DNA of 64,000 bases from Robertkochia marina (GCF_004799345.1 NZ_SSMC01000001.1:62001-126000); one strand, 5' to 3'. Positions 1 to 7,970 are shown, counted from the first letter of the stretch. Made by a program: numbers and translations. Notes: generated from the sequence alone by a model not told the origin.

Positions 1-1
1 G

Positions 2-835
2 AGGTCAAAAGACGGGATACAAGACTCTAACCAGGAGGCCCTGGGCAATGTCCTGATCATTACCGAAGACTTTAGCAGACGGGATCCTGACGATAGTTTT
101 ATTGTAGGTTCGTACTATGAGTTTAATTTCACCAAATACGGTGATGGTTATGTGACTATGGAGTCTTTTCTGTTGATCGATGTAGACGAAGCAAGCCTTG
201 GAGAAGCCACTGTGGTAAATTTGTACGGAAAAGATGATGAACTGCTGTTAACCAAACCCATTCCTCTCGGACAAGATAATGAGGTTCGCCTGATCGACCT
301 GGAAAACACCGAAGGTGTAGAAAGAATGGTGATCAACCTGAACAATTCAGGAGCTATTGACAACATCACCTTTACCTGTAATCGCCAGGATGATTTTCAA
401 TGCCAAAGGATCTCTGCCGGAGATGAAAATGCACTTTGTTTTATAGATGAGCAAGGTATAAGCACAGACCAGTGGGGATGGACCAACTTAATACAAGATG
501 GATATGAGGGTACCCTGGAACTATGGATGGGAGCTGCCGGATGTGATATCTCTAATGGAGTTCTTGCGGGAGAACTCTATGTTTCTTACAAGGATTGTGT
601 CCTGGAAATCCGCTTTGAAATGCTGGAAGGCTTCTATTTAACCGAAGCATTGTTCTATGCCGGCGAAGATAAATTTCCTAAGGATGCCAATGGAAATTAC
701 ACCATAGATCCTGAGGCCTTCTCGCTGATACAGGATATTCAATACGCCACAGAAGGTGCTATTACCATAGACGATCTGAAGGGAGACATTTACCTGATTG
801 CTGGGGGGAGTGTGTGCAGGGATGTTGGGCAGTGA
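2..835 (+). CDS. Secreted/lipoprotein paralog, 5'-truncated by window edge
   Basis: The reading frame is open from base 2 and ends at TGA 833-835; the start and any signal peptide lie left of the window. The visible part matches, segment by segment, the downstream gene at 1488-2684 (for example PDDSF..GSYYE, LNNSGAID, WGWTN, GFYLTEALFYAGE), so this is a tandem paralog. The first part resembles a calcium-binding-like beta domain common in secreted proteins (LLIITED..PDD...GSGAID type pattern), followed by a Cys-containing beta-rich domain ending in a conserved Cys near the C-terminus. The second domain here lacks the VAPGQ stretch of its neighbour. Function is unknown; a cell-surface or extracellular role is inferred from the paralog's lipoprotein signal. 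Confidence 0.8.
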   Translation, partial: RSKDGIQDSNQEALGNVLIITEDFSRRDPDDSFIVGSYYEFNFTKYGDGYVTMESFLLIDVDEASLGEATVVNLYGKDDELLLTKPIPLGQDNEVRLIDLENTEGVERMVINLNNSGAIDNITFTCNRQDDFQCQRISAGDENALCFIDEQGISTDQWGWTNLIQDGYEGTLELWMGAAGCDISNGVLAGELYVSYKDCVLEIRFEMLEGFYLTEALFYAGEDKFPKDANGNYTIDPEAFSLIQDIQYATEGAITIDDLKGDIYLIAGGSVCRDVGQ

Positions 836-1487
836 TGAGAGTGAGTAGGGAGTATGAGTTTGAGGAACGAGCCTGCCTATCAGCTCTTAGGTATGTTTTT
901 TTTCGTCTTTGTGATCTCCGCTTAAACGGAGCGTGGCAATCTTCCAAATCTTACTCAATGCCTTTTCTGTATAGTAGACCAGGTTTGAACCAGAAGTAAG
1001 TTATCTTGATTCTTTTGTCTTGACTCTTTCATCTAAAAAAAAAGGTTACCCAAATGAGCAACCTTTCTAACCAACCAACTTAAATAATCAAAACCAACTA
1101 ATTATGAGATCGTAATTCGAATTCCAATGGGGCGGAATTCGGTCTTATCTCAAGTAGGATAAGTAATATTTTTTAGTGATACGGGATGCTTACGCTATTC
1201 TGATTCCCGCTCAACTCTCTATTCAAAAATTCAACACTGCAAATATACTATGCATGCATAGTATATAGATTGTAAAAAACGAATAAATATTTTCTTTTTT
1301 GAATATCAACAAGTTAAGCAGTTTGCAGAATAAAAATATTTGATTCACTACACCTGGTTACCATAAATTTCGATAATTCAAAACACATTATTCTTACAAC
1401 GTTTTTACTAGAACTAGAACGAATTTACTTACTTGACAATCAGCAATATATGTAATTTAAAGGGCTGTTAATCAATAACCTATTACA
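836..1487. other. Intergenic region with repeat, hairpin and palindromes
   Basis: No gene is supportable here. It holds a palindromic repeat at about 903-945 (GTCTTTGTGA...GCAATCTTCC ends, inner CTCCGC/GCGGAG-like stem), a hairpin at 1041-1066 (AAAGGTT/AACCTTT, with an A-run before it that would give a U-run on minus-strand RNA), a pyrimidine-poor stretch rich in AACCAAC, and GAATTC-flanked dyads around 1118-1140. The 24-bp palindrome at 1243-1266 is listed separately. The last 200 bases before the next gene are very AT-rich and probably hold its promoter. Confidence 0.5.
1243..1266. promoter_or_regulatory. Perfect 24-bp palindrome, candidate operator
   Basis: The arm ATATACTATGCA is followed directly by its exact reverse complement, with no spacer. 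It lies about 220 bases before the lipoprotein gene at 1488. The TATGCATGCATA core is of the kind bound by dimeric winged-helix regulators such as MarR-type proteins; that assignment is inference. It has no U-run, so it does not look like a terminator. Confidence 0.45.
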
Positions 1488-2684
1488 ATGAAACGAGTTC
1501 TCGGAGCGGCATTATTTGCAACTTTAATTATGTTTGGGTGTCAGACATCTGAACTCTCTGAAGAAGAAAAACTATTAGAGGTCTATTCAAAGGCCGTGAT
1601 CAGTGAACCAGCCACCATTACCTTTGACGAGGGGTATGCTGCAGGCGACCTTATTGAGGTCGTTGTTCCCGGCGGATGTACGGGAGAAATTAGCATTTAC
1701 GCTGAAAATCCCGATTTTCCGGGGCAAAATGCGGCAATGATCTTTGATTCCAACAACCCAACAGGAGAAGATATTGATCTGGGCACTCCCAATCAGCAAT
1801 ACGGTGGCCCCGGAGTATCTGATTCCAGCAGCGATGGAAATGAAGCCTCTAACGATACGGCTCAAAACAACCTCTTAATAATTACAGAAGACTTTGACAG
1901 TGAAGATCCAGACGACAGTTTTGTGGAAGGATCCTATTACGAGATTAACTTTTCCGGATATGGCAGCGGAAGCGTTACCATGGATTCCTTTCTGATGATC
2001 GATCTTGATGGAGAGAGCAAGGGAGAAGGCACCTTTGTAAGACTTTTTGACGGAGAAGACAACCTGCTTCTGGAAAAGGAGATCCTGCCTATGAATGATA
2101 ACGGAAAACAAATGGTTGACCTGGAAAGCACTCCAGGGGTGGTCAAAATGGTATTGAACCTCAACAATTCAGGAGCTATAGACGATCTGAAATTTCACTG
2201 TGAAAATATTATTACCGGTTGTGAAACCATGTTTGCCAAAGATACCGAAGGCATGTGCTTTAATGATACCGATCCGGCTTTTCAGCGCTGGGGGTGGACC
2301 AATCCGCTGGAGGAAGGCTTTGAAGGCAAACTGGAACTTTGGGCAGGAGCCGGACAGTGCGATACTGAAAAGGGAACCCTGGTGGGTTACCTCCATGTTA
2401 CCTATATGGAAGGTTCGCTGACAGCCACCTATGAAATGATGGATGGGTTCTATATCACCGAAACGCATTTCTATGCAGGCACCGAACTATATCCTGAAAG
2501 CAAAAACGGAAGGCCAACCGTTGCACCCGGTCAATATCCCGGTAAAAATGAAAACCTGGATTATGCAAAAGAAGACTCCTATACCGTTGACGGCCTGTCG
2601 GGATCTATATACCTCATCGCCCATGGAGAAGTCTGTGGCGACTTTGAAGATGACTCTTACGATAATGAGTATGAGGATGATTAG
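1488..2684 (+). CDS. Predicted surface lipoprotein with two beta-rich domains
   Basis: This is a 398-residue protein starting MKRVLGAAL with a lipoprotein signal peptide and lipobox ending at Cys18 (MFGC). Residues about 45-235 form a domain with PTGEDIDLGTP, ITED, PDD and LNNSGAIDD motifs, a pattern seen in many secreted calcium-binding-like beta domains. Residues about 245-390 form a second domain with WGWTN, GAGQCDTEKGTLVGYL, TETHFYAG and VAPGQ motifs, common in secreted flavobacterial proteins, and a terminal acidic tail. It is a tandem paralog of the truncated gene on its left. No enzymatic motif is seen; an adhesive or structural surface role is a guess. The start gives an intact signal peptide. 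Confidence 0.85.
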   Translation: MKRVLGAALFATLIMFGCQTSELSEEEKLLEVYSKAVISEPATITFDEGYAAGDLIEVVVPGGCTGEISIYAENPDFPGQNAAMIFDSNNPTGEDIDLGTPNQQYGGPGVSDSSSDGNEASNDTAQNNLLIITEDFDSEDPDDSFVEGSYYEINFSGYGSGSVTMDSFLMIDLDGESKGEGTFVRLFDGEDNLLLEKEILPMNDNGKQMVDLESTPGVVKMVLNLNNSGAIDDLKFHCENIITGCETMFAKDTEGMCFNDTDPAFQRWGWTNPLEEGFEGKLELWAGAGQCDTEKGTLVGYLHVTYMEGSLTATYEMMDGFYITETHFYAGTELYPESKNGRPTVAPGQYPGKNENLDYAKEDSYTVDGLSGSIYLIAHGEVCGDFEDDSYDNEYEDD

Positions 2685-2710
2685 TACTATGTAATCTCAT
2701 TGATCTCATA

Positions 2711-2743
2711 AACTGCCCCGGATAACCGGGGCAGTTTTTTTTT
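2711..2743 (+). terminator. Rho-independent terminator
   Basis: An 11-bp perfect stem, AACTGCCCCGG / CCGGGGCAGTT with an ATAA loop, is followed by a T-run. It lies 26 bases after the stop of the lipoprotein gene, which it should terminate. Confidence 0.9.
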
Positions 2744-3100
2744 GCAGTTTGCGAACTAATCGTCTTTGCGAGGAAGGGCAAATCCCTGACGCGGCAATCT
2801 TTTTTGTTTTACTGCGATGCTCTATGTTACATTAGTGAAACAACGATCATCAGGACAATCGAAGATCCTGAACACCGAAATGCTGGAAAAAATCCCCAGA
2901 ACTATTCATTACTTCAAATGAAATATATTCTTAGGTAGTCCGGACTGTTATAGGGAGATTGCCACGTCGCAACTTTTACGGCTCGCAAAGACACGCATAT
3001 CCTCAGCTTCTTCGCCTCTTCACATCTTTACTTCTTAGCTCCTTAGTTCCTTAGTTCCTTAGCTCCTTTGCTCCTTTGCTCCTTTGCTCCTTAGCTAAAA
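2744..3100. repeat. Intergenic repeats: two REP-like palindromes and an octamer satellite
   Basis: Two members of the GTCTTTGCGA...GCAATCTCCC palindrome family face each other: one at about 2761-2802 and one in the opposite orientation at about 2955-2996. At 3034-3097 there are eight consecutive 8-bp units of the form CTTAGCTC/CTTAGTTC/CTTTGCTC, ending 3 bases from the ferredoxin stop codon. No gene is visible. Confidence 0.7.
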
Positions 3101-3331
3101 CTAAATCATCTTCGTAACAATGATCTTTACCGGACAAGCCTTTTGAGCTTCCTTGCAAGGATCAAAGATGGTATTGTCGTGAGATTTAATGGTGAAGAAC
3201 CCCTTCTTCTCCTTAGAGTGCAGCAGTACGCTTTTTCCGTCCTTTTTAGACATCTGAAACTGCCCGGGGGCCAGTTCTACGCAGTAGTTACACCCGATAC
3301 ATTTTTCTCTTTGTAAGGTAACTACAACCAC
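3101..3331 (-). CDS. Small 4Fe-4S ferredoxin
   Basis: This is a 76-residue protein with CIGCNYC at residues 11-17 and a distal C...CP (DPCKEAQKACPV), the ligand pattern of a single-cluster 4Fe-4S ferredoxin. The start is GTG at 3331-3329, giving VVVVTLQREKC. It overlaps the TAG stop of the upstream U32 gene by one base (TAGTG), so translation is probably coupled. A role as electron donor, or in cluster supply, to the U32 protein is inferred from this linkage; U32-type tRNA hydroxylation proteins depend on iron-sulfur chemistry. An 8-bp-period satellite abuts the 3' end. Confidence 0.85.
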   Translation of the reverse strand: MVVVTLQREKCIGCNYCVELAPGQFQMSKKDGKSVLLHSKEKKGFFTIKSHDNTIFDPCKEAQKACPVKIIVTKMI

Positions 3332-4572
3332 TATGCAGAAACTATTTTATAAAGTTTGTCAGAAAGACGAACTCTGAAATCTGTTTTAAAGGTGGCAGAA
3401 TCTCCTTTTTTAGCCGATTCAGCCTTGTCATCATTCACCATCATTTCGGTGAGCTCAAACTCTTCTACCCCTGTTGTCGGACCGGTTACCAGCAGTTTAT
3501 CTCCTACCTTGATATCATAGGCCTCTATCTTGAACTGGGCAATACCGGCTTTTGGGAAGAAGTGCTCGCCTTTACCCACATATACTTTTTTCTGAGTGGC
3601 CTGCGACCCGGGTCCGTCACTCCATTCTCCGAGTTTCTGCCCCAGGTAGTACCCATTCCAGAACCCTCTGTTATATACCTTGCTCAGCTCCTCCATCCAG
3701 GCAGTTACCTTCTCCTTGTTGTAAGTTCCTTCGTCATAGGCATCAATAGCCTCCCGATAAGTTTTGATCACCCTGGCCACATACTCAGGAGCTCTGCCCC
3801 TACCTTCTATCTTAAGCACCTTGGCCCCCGAATCGATCACCTGGTCAAGAATGTCGAGGGTACACAAGTCCTTGGGCGACATCATATATTCGTTATCGAG
3901 TTCGATCTCGAACCCACTTTCCTGATCGATCACGGTGTATTTCTTTCTGCAGTTTTGCTTACAGGCTCCTCGGTTTGCAGACGAGTTATGAGAGTGAAGG
4001 CTCAGATAGCACTTCCCGGATACGGCCATACAAAGAGCTCCATGACCAAAGATCTCGATCTCTACCAGGTTTCCTGACGGACCTTTGATCTGTTCTTTTT
4101 CGATCTGATCACAGATCTTTTTCACCTGCCGCAGGCTCAACTCACGGCTCATCACCATGGTATCGGCAAACATGGCATAAAAGCGTACGGTCTCAATATT
4201 GGTAATATTGATCTGGGTAGAGATATGCACCTCCATCCCGATCTGTCGCGCATAGGCGATAACGGCCTGGTCCATTGCTATGACGGCTGTAATATCTGCC
4301 TCTTTGGCTTTATCCAGCAGGGTTTTGATCAGGGTGAGGTCATGATCATAGATAATCGTATTCAGGGTAAGATAGGTACGTACCTTTTTCTCCTTACATC
4401 TTCGGGTGATCTCCGGCAGATCATCCATGGTAAAGTTGATACTGGCACGGGCTCGCATATTGAGCTGTTCCACTCCGAAATACACAGAATCGGCCCCGTT
4501 ATCGAGGGCAGCCTGCAGTGATTCAAAATTTCCGGCCGGAGCCATTAGTTCTATCTTACCAGATTCGGTCAT
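3331..4572 (-). CDS. Peptidase U32 family protein, TrhP-like tRNA hydroxylation factor
   Basis: The 413-residue protein carries the U32 signature EIFGHGALCMAVSGKC at residues 173-188, plus further cysteines at about 204 and 208 that would complete an iron-sulfur site. The N-terminal IELMAPAG and ADSVYFG motifs are typical of the YegQ/TrhP-RlhA group. Those proteins act in prephenate-dependent hydroxylation of tRNA U34 or rRNA rather than as proven proteases, so a tRNA-modification role is favoured. I start at ATG 4572 (MTESGKIELMAPAG) rather than 26 codons upstream because homologs begin just before the APAG motif. It is first in a two-gene operon with the ferredoxin. Confidence 0.88.
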   Translation of the reverse strand: MTESGKIELMAPAGNFESLQAALDNGADSVYFGVEQLNMRARASINFTMDDLPEITRRCKEKKVRTYLTLNTIIYDHDLTLIKTLLDKAKEADITAVIAMDQAVIAYARQIGMEVHISTQINITNIETVRFYAMFADTMVMSRELSLRQVKKICDQIEKEQIKGPSGNLVEIEIFGHGALCMAVSGKCYLSLHSHNSSANRGACKQNCRKKYTVIDQESGFEIELDNEYMMSPKDLCTLDILDQVIDSGAKVLKIEGRGRAPEYVARVIKTYREAIDAYDEGTYNKEKVTAWMEELSKVYNRGFWNGYYLGQKLGEWSDGPGSQATQKKVYVGKGEHFFPKAGIAQFKIEAYDIKVGDKLLVTGPTTGVEEFELTEMMVNDDKAESAKKGDSATFKTDFRVRLSDKLYKIVSA

Positions 4573-4703
4573 AGCATAAAAATTTAGCGAGTGCAAAAAT
4601 ACATTTTTTTGTTGGATTTCAAAGTTGGTAAGAGTGAGAATACGATGCAAGATGCTGATTGGAGGATAGTTAGATTGTTACAGGGTACGAAGGTACGGAG
4701 GTA

Positions 4704-4777
4704 CGGAGGTACGCAGGCGGGAAGTACTAAACACTTTTTTGAAACGAAACTATTCCCCTCCTTTCCAAGGAGGGGTG
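4704..4777. repeat. 74-bp inverted repeat, left arm (partner 11796-11869)
   Basis: Read against the reverse complement of 11796-11869, this segment has 3 mismatches in 74 bases and no gaps. The core GAAGTACTAAACACTTTT is identical. The inner end contains a CCCCTCC/GGAGGGG hairpin. Its two arms bracket about 7 kb (tRNA-Leu to the membrane-TPR gene). Confidence 0.85.
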
Positions 4778-4956
4778 CCCGCAGGGCGGGGTGGTTTCTC
4801 GTCTTCGCGAGATGGCCCATTTGGGCCAACGTGGCGATCTGCCAAATGTTTTGACTCATCCTGAATGGGCTATTAATAAACAGAGAAATTAGTTTAACCC
4901 AACCCCTTCCGATCTGGATGCTATATGACTCCCACGCGCCAGCTGGCCCTTTCGCT

Positions 4957-4979
4957 AAAAAGGTCCACTGGACCTTTTT
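4957..4979. repeat. Hairpin AAAAAGGTCC/GGACCTTTTT with ACT loop
   Basis: A 10-bp perfect stem with loop ACT follows a GCGCCAGCTGGCCCTTTCGCT block. It looks like a bidirectional terminator, but no gene reads into it from either side. A second copy near 11585-11630, in the opposite orientation, keeps the flank and loop but has a different, still paired stem. Confidence 0.6.
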
Positions 4980-5307
4980 TTAACCGCTCAGTCCTCCCCA
5001 GCGGGGGAAGGGTAAGTACTTCTGAAATCATCCCGTAAAGGAGAAAAAAAACACTTTAGAAATTAGAATCCTTCTCCCTCAGGGAGAAGGTGGCCAGGCT
5101 AACAGCGTGGACGGATGAGGGATACTTCCTCAACAGAACCTTCAAGAAGGTGGCCACGCTCACAGCGTGGACGTCCCGAAAGCTTTCGGGAGAGGGCTTC
5201 CTTCACACAAGTAAAAAGAAAATCACCTTCTCTGCTTTCCCATTTCAAACAATTTATTTAGATTTGCCCCCGCCTAAAAACAAGTAACGTTCTTTACAAG
5301 GCAACAC

Positions 5308-5389
5308 GCACATGTGGTGAAATGGTAGACACGCTGTCTTCAGGTGGCAGTGCCTTCCGGGCGTGGAGGTTCGACTCCTCTCATGTGCA
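5308..5389 (+). tRNA. tRNA-Leu (anticodon CAG)
   Basis: The acceptor stem GCACATG (5308-5314) pairs with CATGTGC (5382-5388), followed by discriminator A5389. The D-arm region GTGAAATGGTAGACAC is typical of Leu tRNAs. The anticodon stem CTGTC/GGCAG encloses TTCAGGT, giving anticodon CAG. A long variable arm (class II) and the T-arm GGAGG-TTCGACT-CCTCT follow. CCA is not encoded. A strong terminator lies 4 bases downstream. Confidence 0.95.
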
Positions 5390-5393
5390 CATC

Positions 5394-5426
5394 ATCCCGG
5401 TCAACGTAAGTTGATCGGGATTTTTT
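5394..5426 (+). terminator. Terminator of tRNA-Leu
   Basis: A 12-bp stem ATCCCGGTCAAC / GTTGATCGGGAT with a GTAA loop and one G-T pair is followed by TTTTTT. It directly follows the tRNA. Confidence 0.9.
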
Positions 5427-5480
5427 GTTTTCAGACGTCACTAACTTGTTAGTGTAAGGCAGGAAACAAAAAATGCCGAG

Positions 5481-5732
5481 GGCTGCGAGAGCAGGCCCGG
5501 GATGATGGGTAAAGCACCCCCAAAAAGGTTGACCGAGCAAAGCGAGGTACTCCTCGATTAAGTTCGAGGTACAAGTTTCAGGGACGAGTTTGGAATTTAA
5601 GATTTGGACTTTCCCGAAAGGACTGCGTGAGCAGTCCCGGGATAATGGGTAAAGCACCCCCAATAAGGTTGACCGAGCAATGCGAGGTACTCCTCGAATA
5701 AGTTCGAGGAACAAGTTTCAGGGACGAGTTTG
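5481..5732. repeat. Direct repeat, two 112-bp copies at 140-bp period
   Basis: Copy 1 (5481-5592) and copy 2 (5621-5732) align without gaps with about nine differences. Shared blocks include GGGTAAAGCACCCCCAA, AAGGTTGACCGAGCAA and CAAGTTTCAGGGACGAGTTT. Each copy contains small dyads (CTGCG..GCAG; CTCGA..TCGAG). The tail GGGACGAGTTTG recurs elsewhere between genes. The long open frame crossing this DNA on the minus strand is an artefact of the repeats and the tRNA. Confidence 0.8.
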
Positions 5733-6089
5733 AGGGACCATGCCTCTTCCTACGGCAAATAAATTCGGCTTGGCGGGCGAGTTTGTCACCTTACGCTAAA
5801 GCTTCGGATGATGAAAAGGGACGAGTTAGCTTGTCACTCTATGGTTTTCAATTTTATTGCTGGAATTTGCCATTAGGCTCCACAGATAGAACCATACAAC
5901 TGCATATCCCCATATCCCTAAAATAACTATCCATCCCTGGCGCCAGCTGGCCCCTAAATCCCTGTATAACGGTATAACTGTTTAACTGTTTAACTGTTTA
6001 ACTGTTTCACCAACCGAAGCCTTGGCGCAGGTTGGCATTACCTCACAAACATTTCGTATTTTTAGTAAACATTTCTAAACCAATACGTT
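5733..6089. other. Intergenic region with octamer satellite
   Basis: No gene is seen. It contains a CGCCAGCTGGC palindrome (5941-5951) and, at 5963-6010, six 8-bp units progressing from TGTATAAC and GGTATAAC to TGTTTAAC (three copies) and TGTTTCAC. The satellite ends about 80 bases before the secreted-protein gene. A weak promoter-like TATTTTTA lies near 6056. Confidence 0.55.
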
Positions 6090-6800
6090 ATGAAGTCTTT
6101 CATTCTTGCATTATCCTCCATATTCTTTTGCAGCCCCTTATTTGCACAATCCCCTGTAGGCGCCTGGGAGGCCACTACCGTCAATGCCCATGGCGATGAC
6201 GTCCGGATCGTAGCCATATTTACGGAGAACTATCAATCGGTAGCCTATTACCAGGCCGACAACGGCAATTTTTTAAGAGCCAATGGTGGTAGCTGGCGCC
6301 TGGATGGCAATACGATGCATGAAACCGTGGAATGGGATTGCACCATCCCTCAGCGGGTAGGCAATACCGTGAGTATTGAGATCGAACTTACCGAGATGAC
6401 CCTAAAGGAAAAAGGCAGTGAGGTGGTCTTTAACCGCATCGATCAGGGAGATGAGACAAAACTTGCCGGCGCCTGGCTGATCTCCGGAAGAAAAAGAGAT
6501 GGAGAGATCCAAATGCGAGACACCGACGGGCCGCGAAAGACCATGAAGATCCTTTCAGGAACGCGCTTCCAATGGATCGCTTATAATACAGAAACCAAGG
6601 AGTTCATGGGTACCGGAGGAGGCACTTATACAGCAAAAGGTGGGAAGTACATTGAAAACATTGAATTCTTTTCAAGAGATGATTCCCGTGTCGGGGCCAG
6701 CCTTGATTTTAACTATGAGCTCAAGGACGGCAACTGGCATCATTCCGGTAAGAGCAGCAAGGGAGTTCCTATCTATGAGATCTGGGTGCCAAGAAAATAG
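6090..6800 (+). CDS. Secreted protein of unknown function, possible duplicated beta-barrel
   Basis: The 236-residue product has a cleavable signal peptide (MKSFILALSSIFFCSPLFAQ). The mature part looks like two similar beta-rich halves, each beginning with a GAW element (VGAWEATT near 24, AGAWLISG near 127) and containing GGSW/GGTYT turns, a layout that recalls lipocalin-like folds. No catalytic motif or lipobox is seen. It stands alone between repeat regions. The start is supported by the signal peptide. Function is not recognised. Confidence 0.75.
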   Translation: MKSFILALSSIFFCSPLFAQSPVGAWEATTVNAHGDDVRIVAIFTENYQSVAYYQADNGNFLRANGGSWRLDGNTMHETVEWDCTIPQRVGNTVSIEIELTEMTLKEKGSEVVFNRIDQGDETKLAGAWLISGRKRDGEIQMRDTDGPRKTMKILSGTRFQWIAYNTETKEFMGTGGGTYTAKGGKYIENIEFFSRDDSRVGASLDFNYELKDGNWHHSGKSSKGVPIYEIWVPRK

Positions 6801-7277
6801 AAAACTTCCTAAAAGTGTGGTGTATTGGGTACATTTCCGCATTATATTTTGTCGACACCATTCCAATTCCTGCATTACTACCACTGGTGAATTTTAAATT
6901 TGACTTCTCATGAATCATTAACCTTACTTTTTTGCATTGCCCAACCCAGTAGGGCTCACGAACACCTCTAAAACAATATAAAAGCTGTGAGTAAAAAAGT
7001 AACAAAAAAGTCTAGTCCTGGTTCTTCGGCCATCCGCTAACGATTCGTAGCCTAAGCCAGCTGAACCTGCCTACCGCAGGCAGGCTCACTACGCTTTCAG
7101 CGTGGCTCAAACAGCACCTGGCTTTTCACGGCAACTTCATCAAGCGGATCCTGGCCTGCCAGAACCTGAGGACGGCTTTTTTTCTTTGCTCCTTCGCTCC
7201 TTTACTCCTTTAAAAAATCGTCATCCCAATCCATAAGAAATCTGGATTTCAAAAATCTCGAAATATTCAACTACTTC
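6801..7277. other. Intergenic region holding a large structured repeat
   Basis: No gene is supportable. Most of the region is the nested palindromic element at 7004-7183 (separate entry), followed at 7184-7207 by three 8-bp units (CTTTGCTC, CTTCGCTC, CTTTACTC) of the same type as those at 3066-3089. Confidence 0.6.
7004..7183. repeat. Multibranched palindromic element, about 180 bp
   Basis: Nested complementary segments occur in mirrored order: AAAAAAG 7004 with CTTTTTTT 7176; GTCCT 7015 with AGGAC 7169; GGTTCT 7020 with AGAACC 7161; GGCC 7028 with GGCC 7153; ATCCGCT 7032 with AGCGGAT 7143; AAGCCAG 7054 with CTGGCTT 7118. Inside are two hairpins, CCTGCC/GGCAGG (7066-7084) and ACGCT/AGCGT (7091-7103). 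The whole could fold as a long stem with a three-way junction. It could be a non-autonomous mobile element or a structured RNA; the sequence alone does not decide. Confidence 0.6.
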
Positions 7278-7970
7278 TTACCACAACAGGCCTTTTCGTT
7301 GTTTCAGGTAATACCAGGTTACCCAGGGCAGCACTATGATCTGGTATAAAAAGATCACTACGGTCATGAACAGTCCGAGATCTTGTTGAGGGGCTACCTC
7401 CAGCCACTGCATTCCCAGCGGACCTTCAGAAAACACCACCACACTTACCAGGTTCCACCCGAGGTGCAGCCCTACCGGCAGGTAAAATGACCGGGTGAGC
7501 AAAAATGCATAGGCAAACATGAGCCCTCCGACCCCTGTAAGCACAAAGACTTCCAGCATTCTGGGAATATCCCCAAATACTCCATAGCTACCCCAATGGT
7601 AAAAACCGAAGGTCACAGCAGAGATAATACATGCCTTATGCACTCCGAGGTGACGGGCAATGAGGAGCAGTAAAACACCCCTGAACAAAAGTTCCTCAAT
7701 GAGTACCGACCGTAGGGTCCACCAGGCTGCTGTAAAAAACTGAAAAGAGCTGTAGGAATTTGTGATCACCCTGGCCTCTGTTTGCCAGATCAGGATGCCG
7801 AAACACAATACCCCGGCCACCGCTGAAGCTACGAAACCGATCAAAAAGTCCATCGAACGTAAGGTTTCCGGCTTCAGACCTAAAACGTCCCAACCAAAGC
7901 CCAGTCTTTTACCGAGAAGCAGGGTGGCTGAAAAAAGAAGCAAAAGTATCAGGTTAACAGACATCTCCAT
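7278..7970 (-). CDS. CPBP family intramembrane metalloprotease-like protein
   Basis: The 230-residue membrane protein has the CPBP (Abi/Rce1-like) motifs: EExxxR as E92-E93...R97 (IEELLFRG), FxxxH as FGFYH with H125, and HxxxN as H169...N173. These residues form the membrane-embedded active site of the family. Several hydrophobic segments surround them. The substrate is unknown; relatives process prenylated or peptide substrates or handle bacteriocins. It is a single gene on the minus strand with the palindromic element downstream. Confidence 0.85.
   Translation of the reverse strand: MEMSVNLILLLLFSATLLLGKRLGFGWDVLGLKPETLRSMDFLIGFVASAVAGVLCFGILIWQTEARVITNSYSSFQFFTAAWWTLRSVLIEELLFRGVLLLLIARHLGVHKACIISAVTFGFYHWGSYGVFGDIPRMLEVFVLTGVGGLMFAYAFLLTRSFYLPVGLHLGWNLVSVVVFSEGPLGMQWLEVAPQQDLGLFMTVVIFLYQIIVLPWVTWYYLKQRKGLLW

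Larger units (their letters stand above)
4573..5307. other. Repeat-rich intergenic region before tRNA-Leu
   Basis: No gene is supportable. From left to right it holds four octamers of GGTACGGA type (4684-4715), one arm of a 74-bp inverted repeat (4704-4777), a REP-like palindrome with TCTTCGCGAG...GGCGATCTGCC ends and an ATGGCCC/GGGCCA hairpin (about 4800-4850), a GCGCCAGCTGGC element joined to a hairpin (4936-4979), and duplicated AAGGTGGCCA..GCT..ACAGCGTGGACG units (about 5086 and 5149) followed by the 18-bp palindrome TCCCGAAAGCTTTCGGGA at 5174-5191. Confidence 0.65.

Noticed and set aside
814-999. Small open frames between the two lipoprotein genes
   Set aside because: They cross a REP-like palindrome and the end of the first gene and show no coding character.
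3034-3097. Short tandem units considered as a CRISPR array
   Set aside because: Units are 8 bp with no spacers; there are no cas genes in the window.
3562-4077. 171-codon plus-strand frame opposite the U32 gene
   Set aside because: It is antisense to the U32 signature region and has no signal, motif or start context of its own.
4957-4979. Hairpin considered as a terminator
   Set aside because: The stem with A/T runs fits one, but no supported gene transcribes into it; it is better treated as part of a repeat element.
5340-5714. 124-codon open frame on the minus strand
   Set aside because: It runs through the antisense of tRNA-Leu (the RGVEPPRPEGTAT-type artefact) and both copies of the 140-bp repeat, with no protein-like composition.
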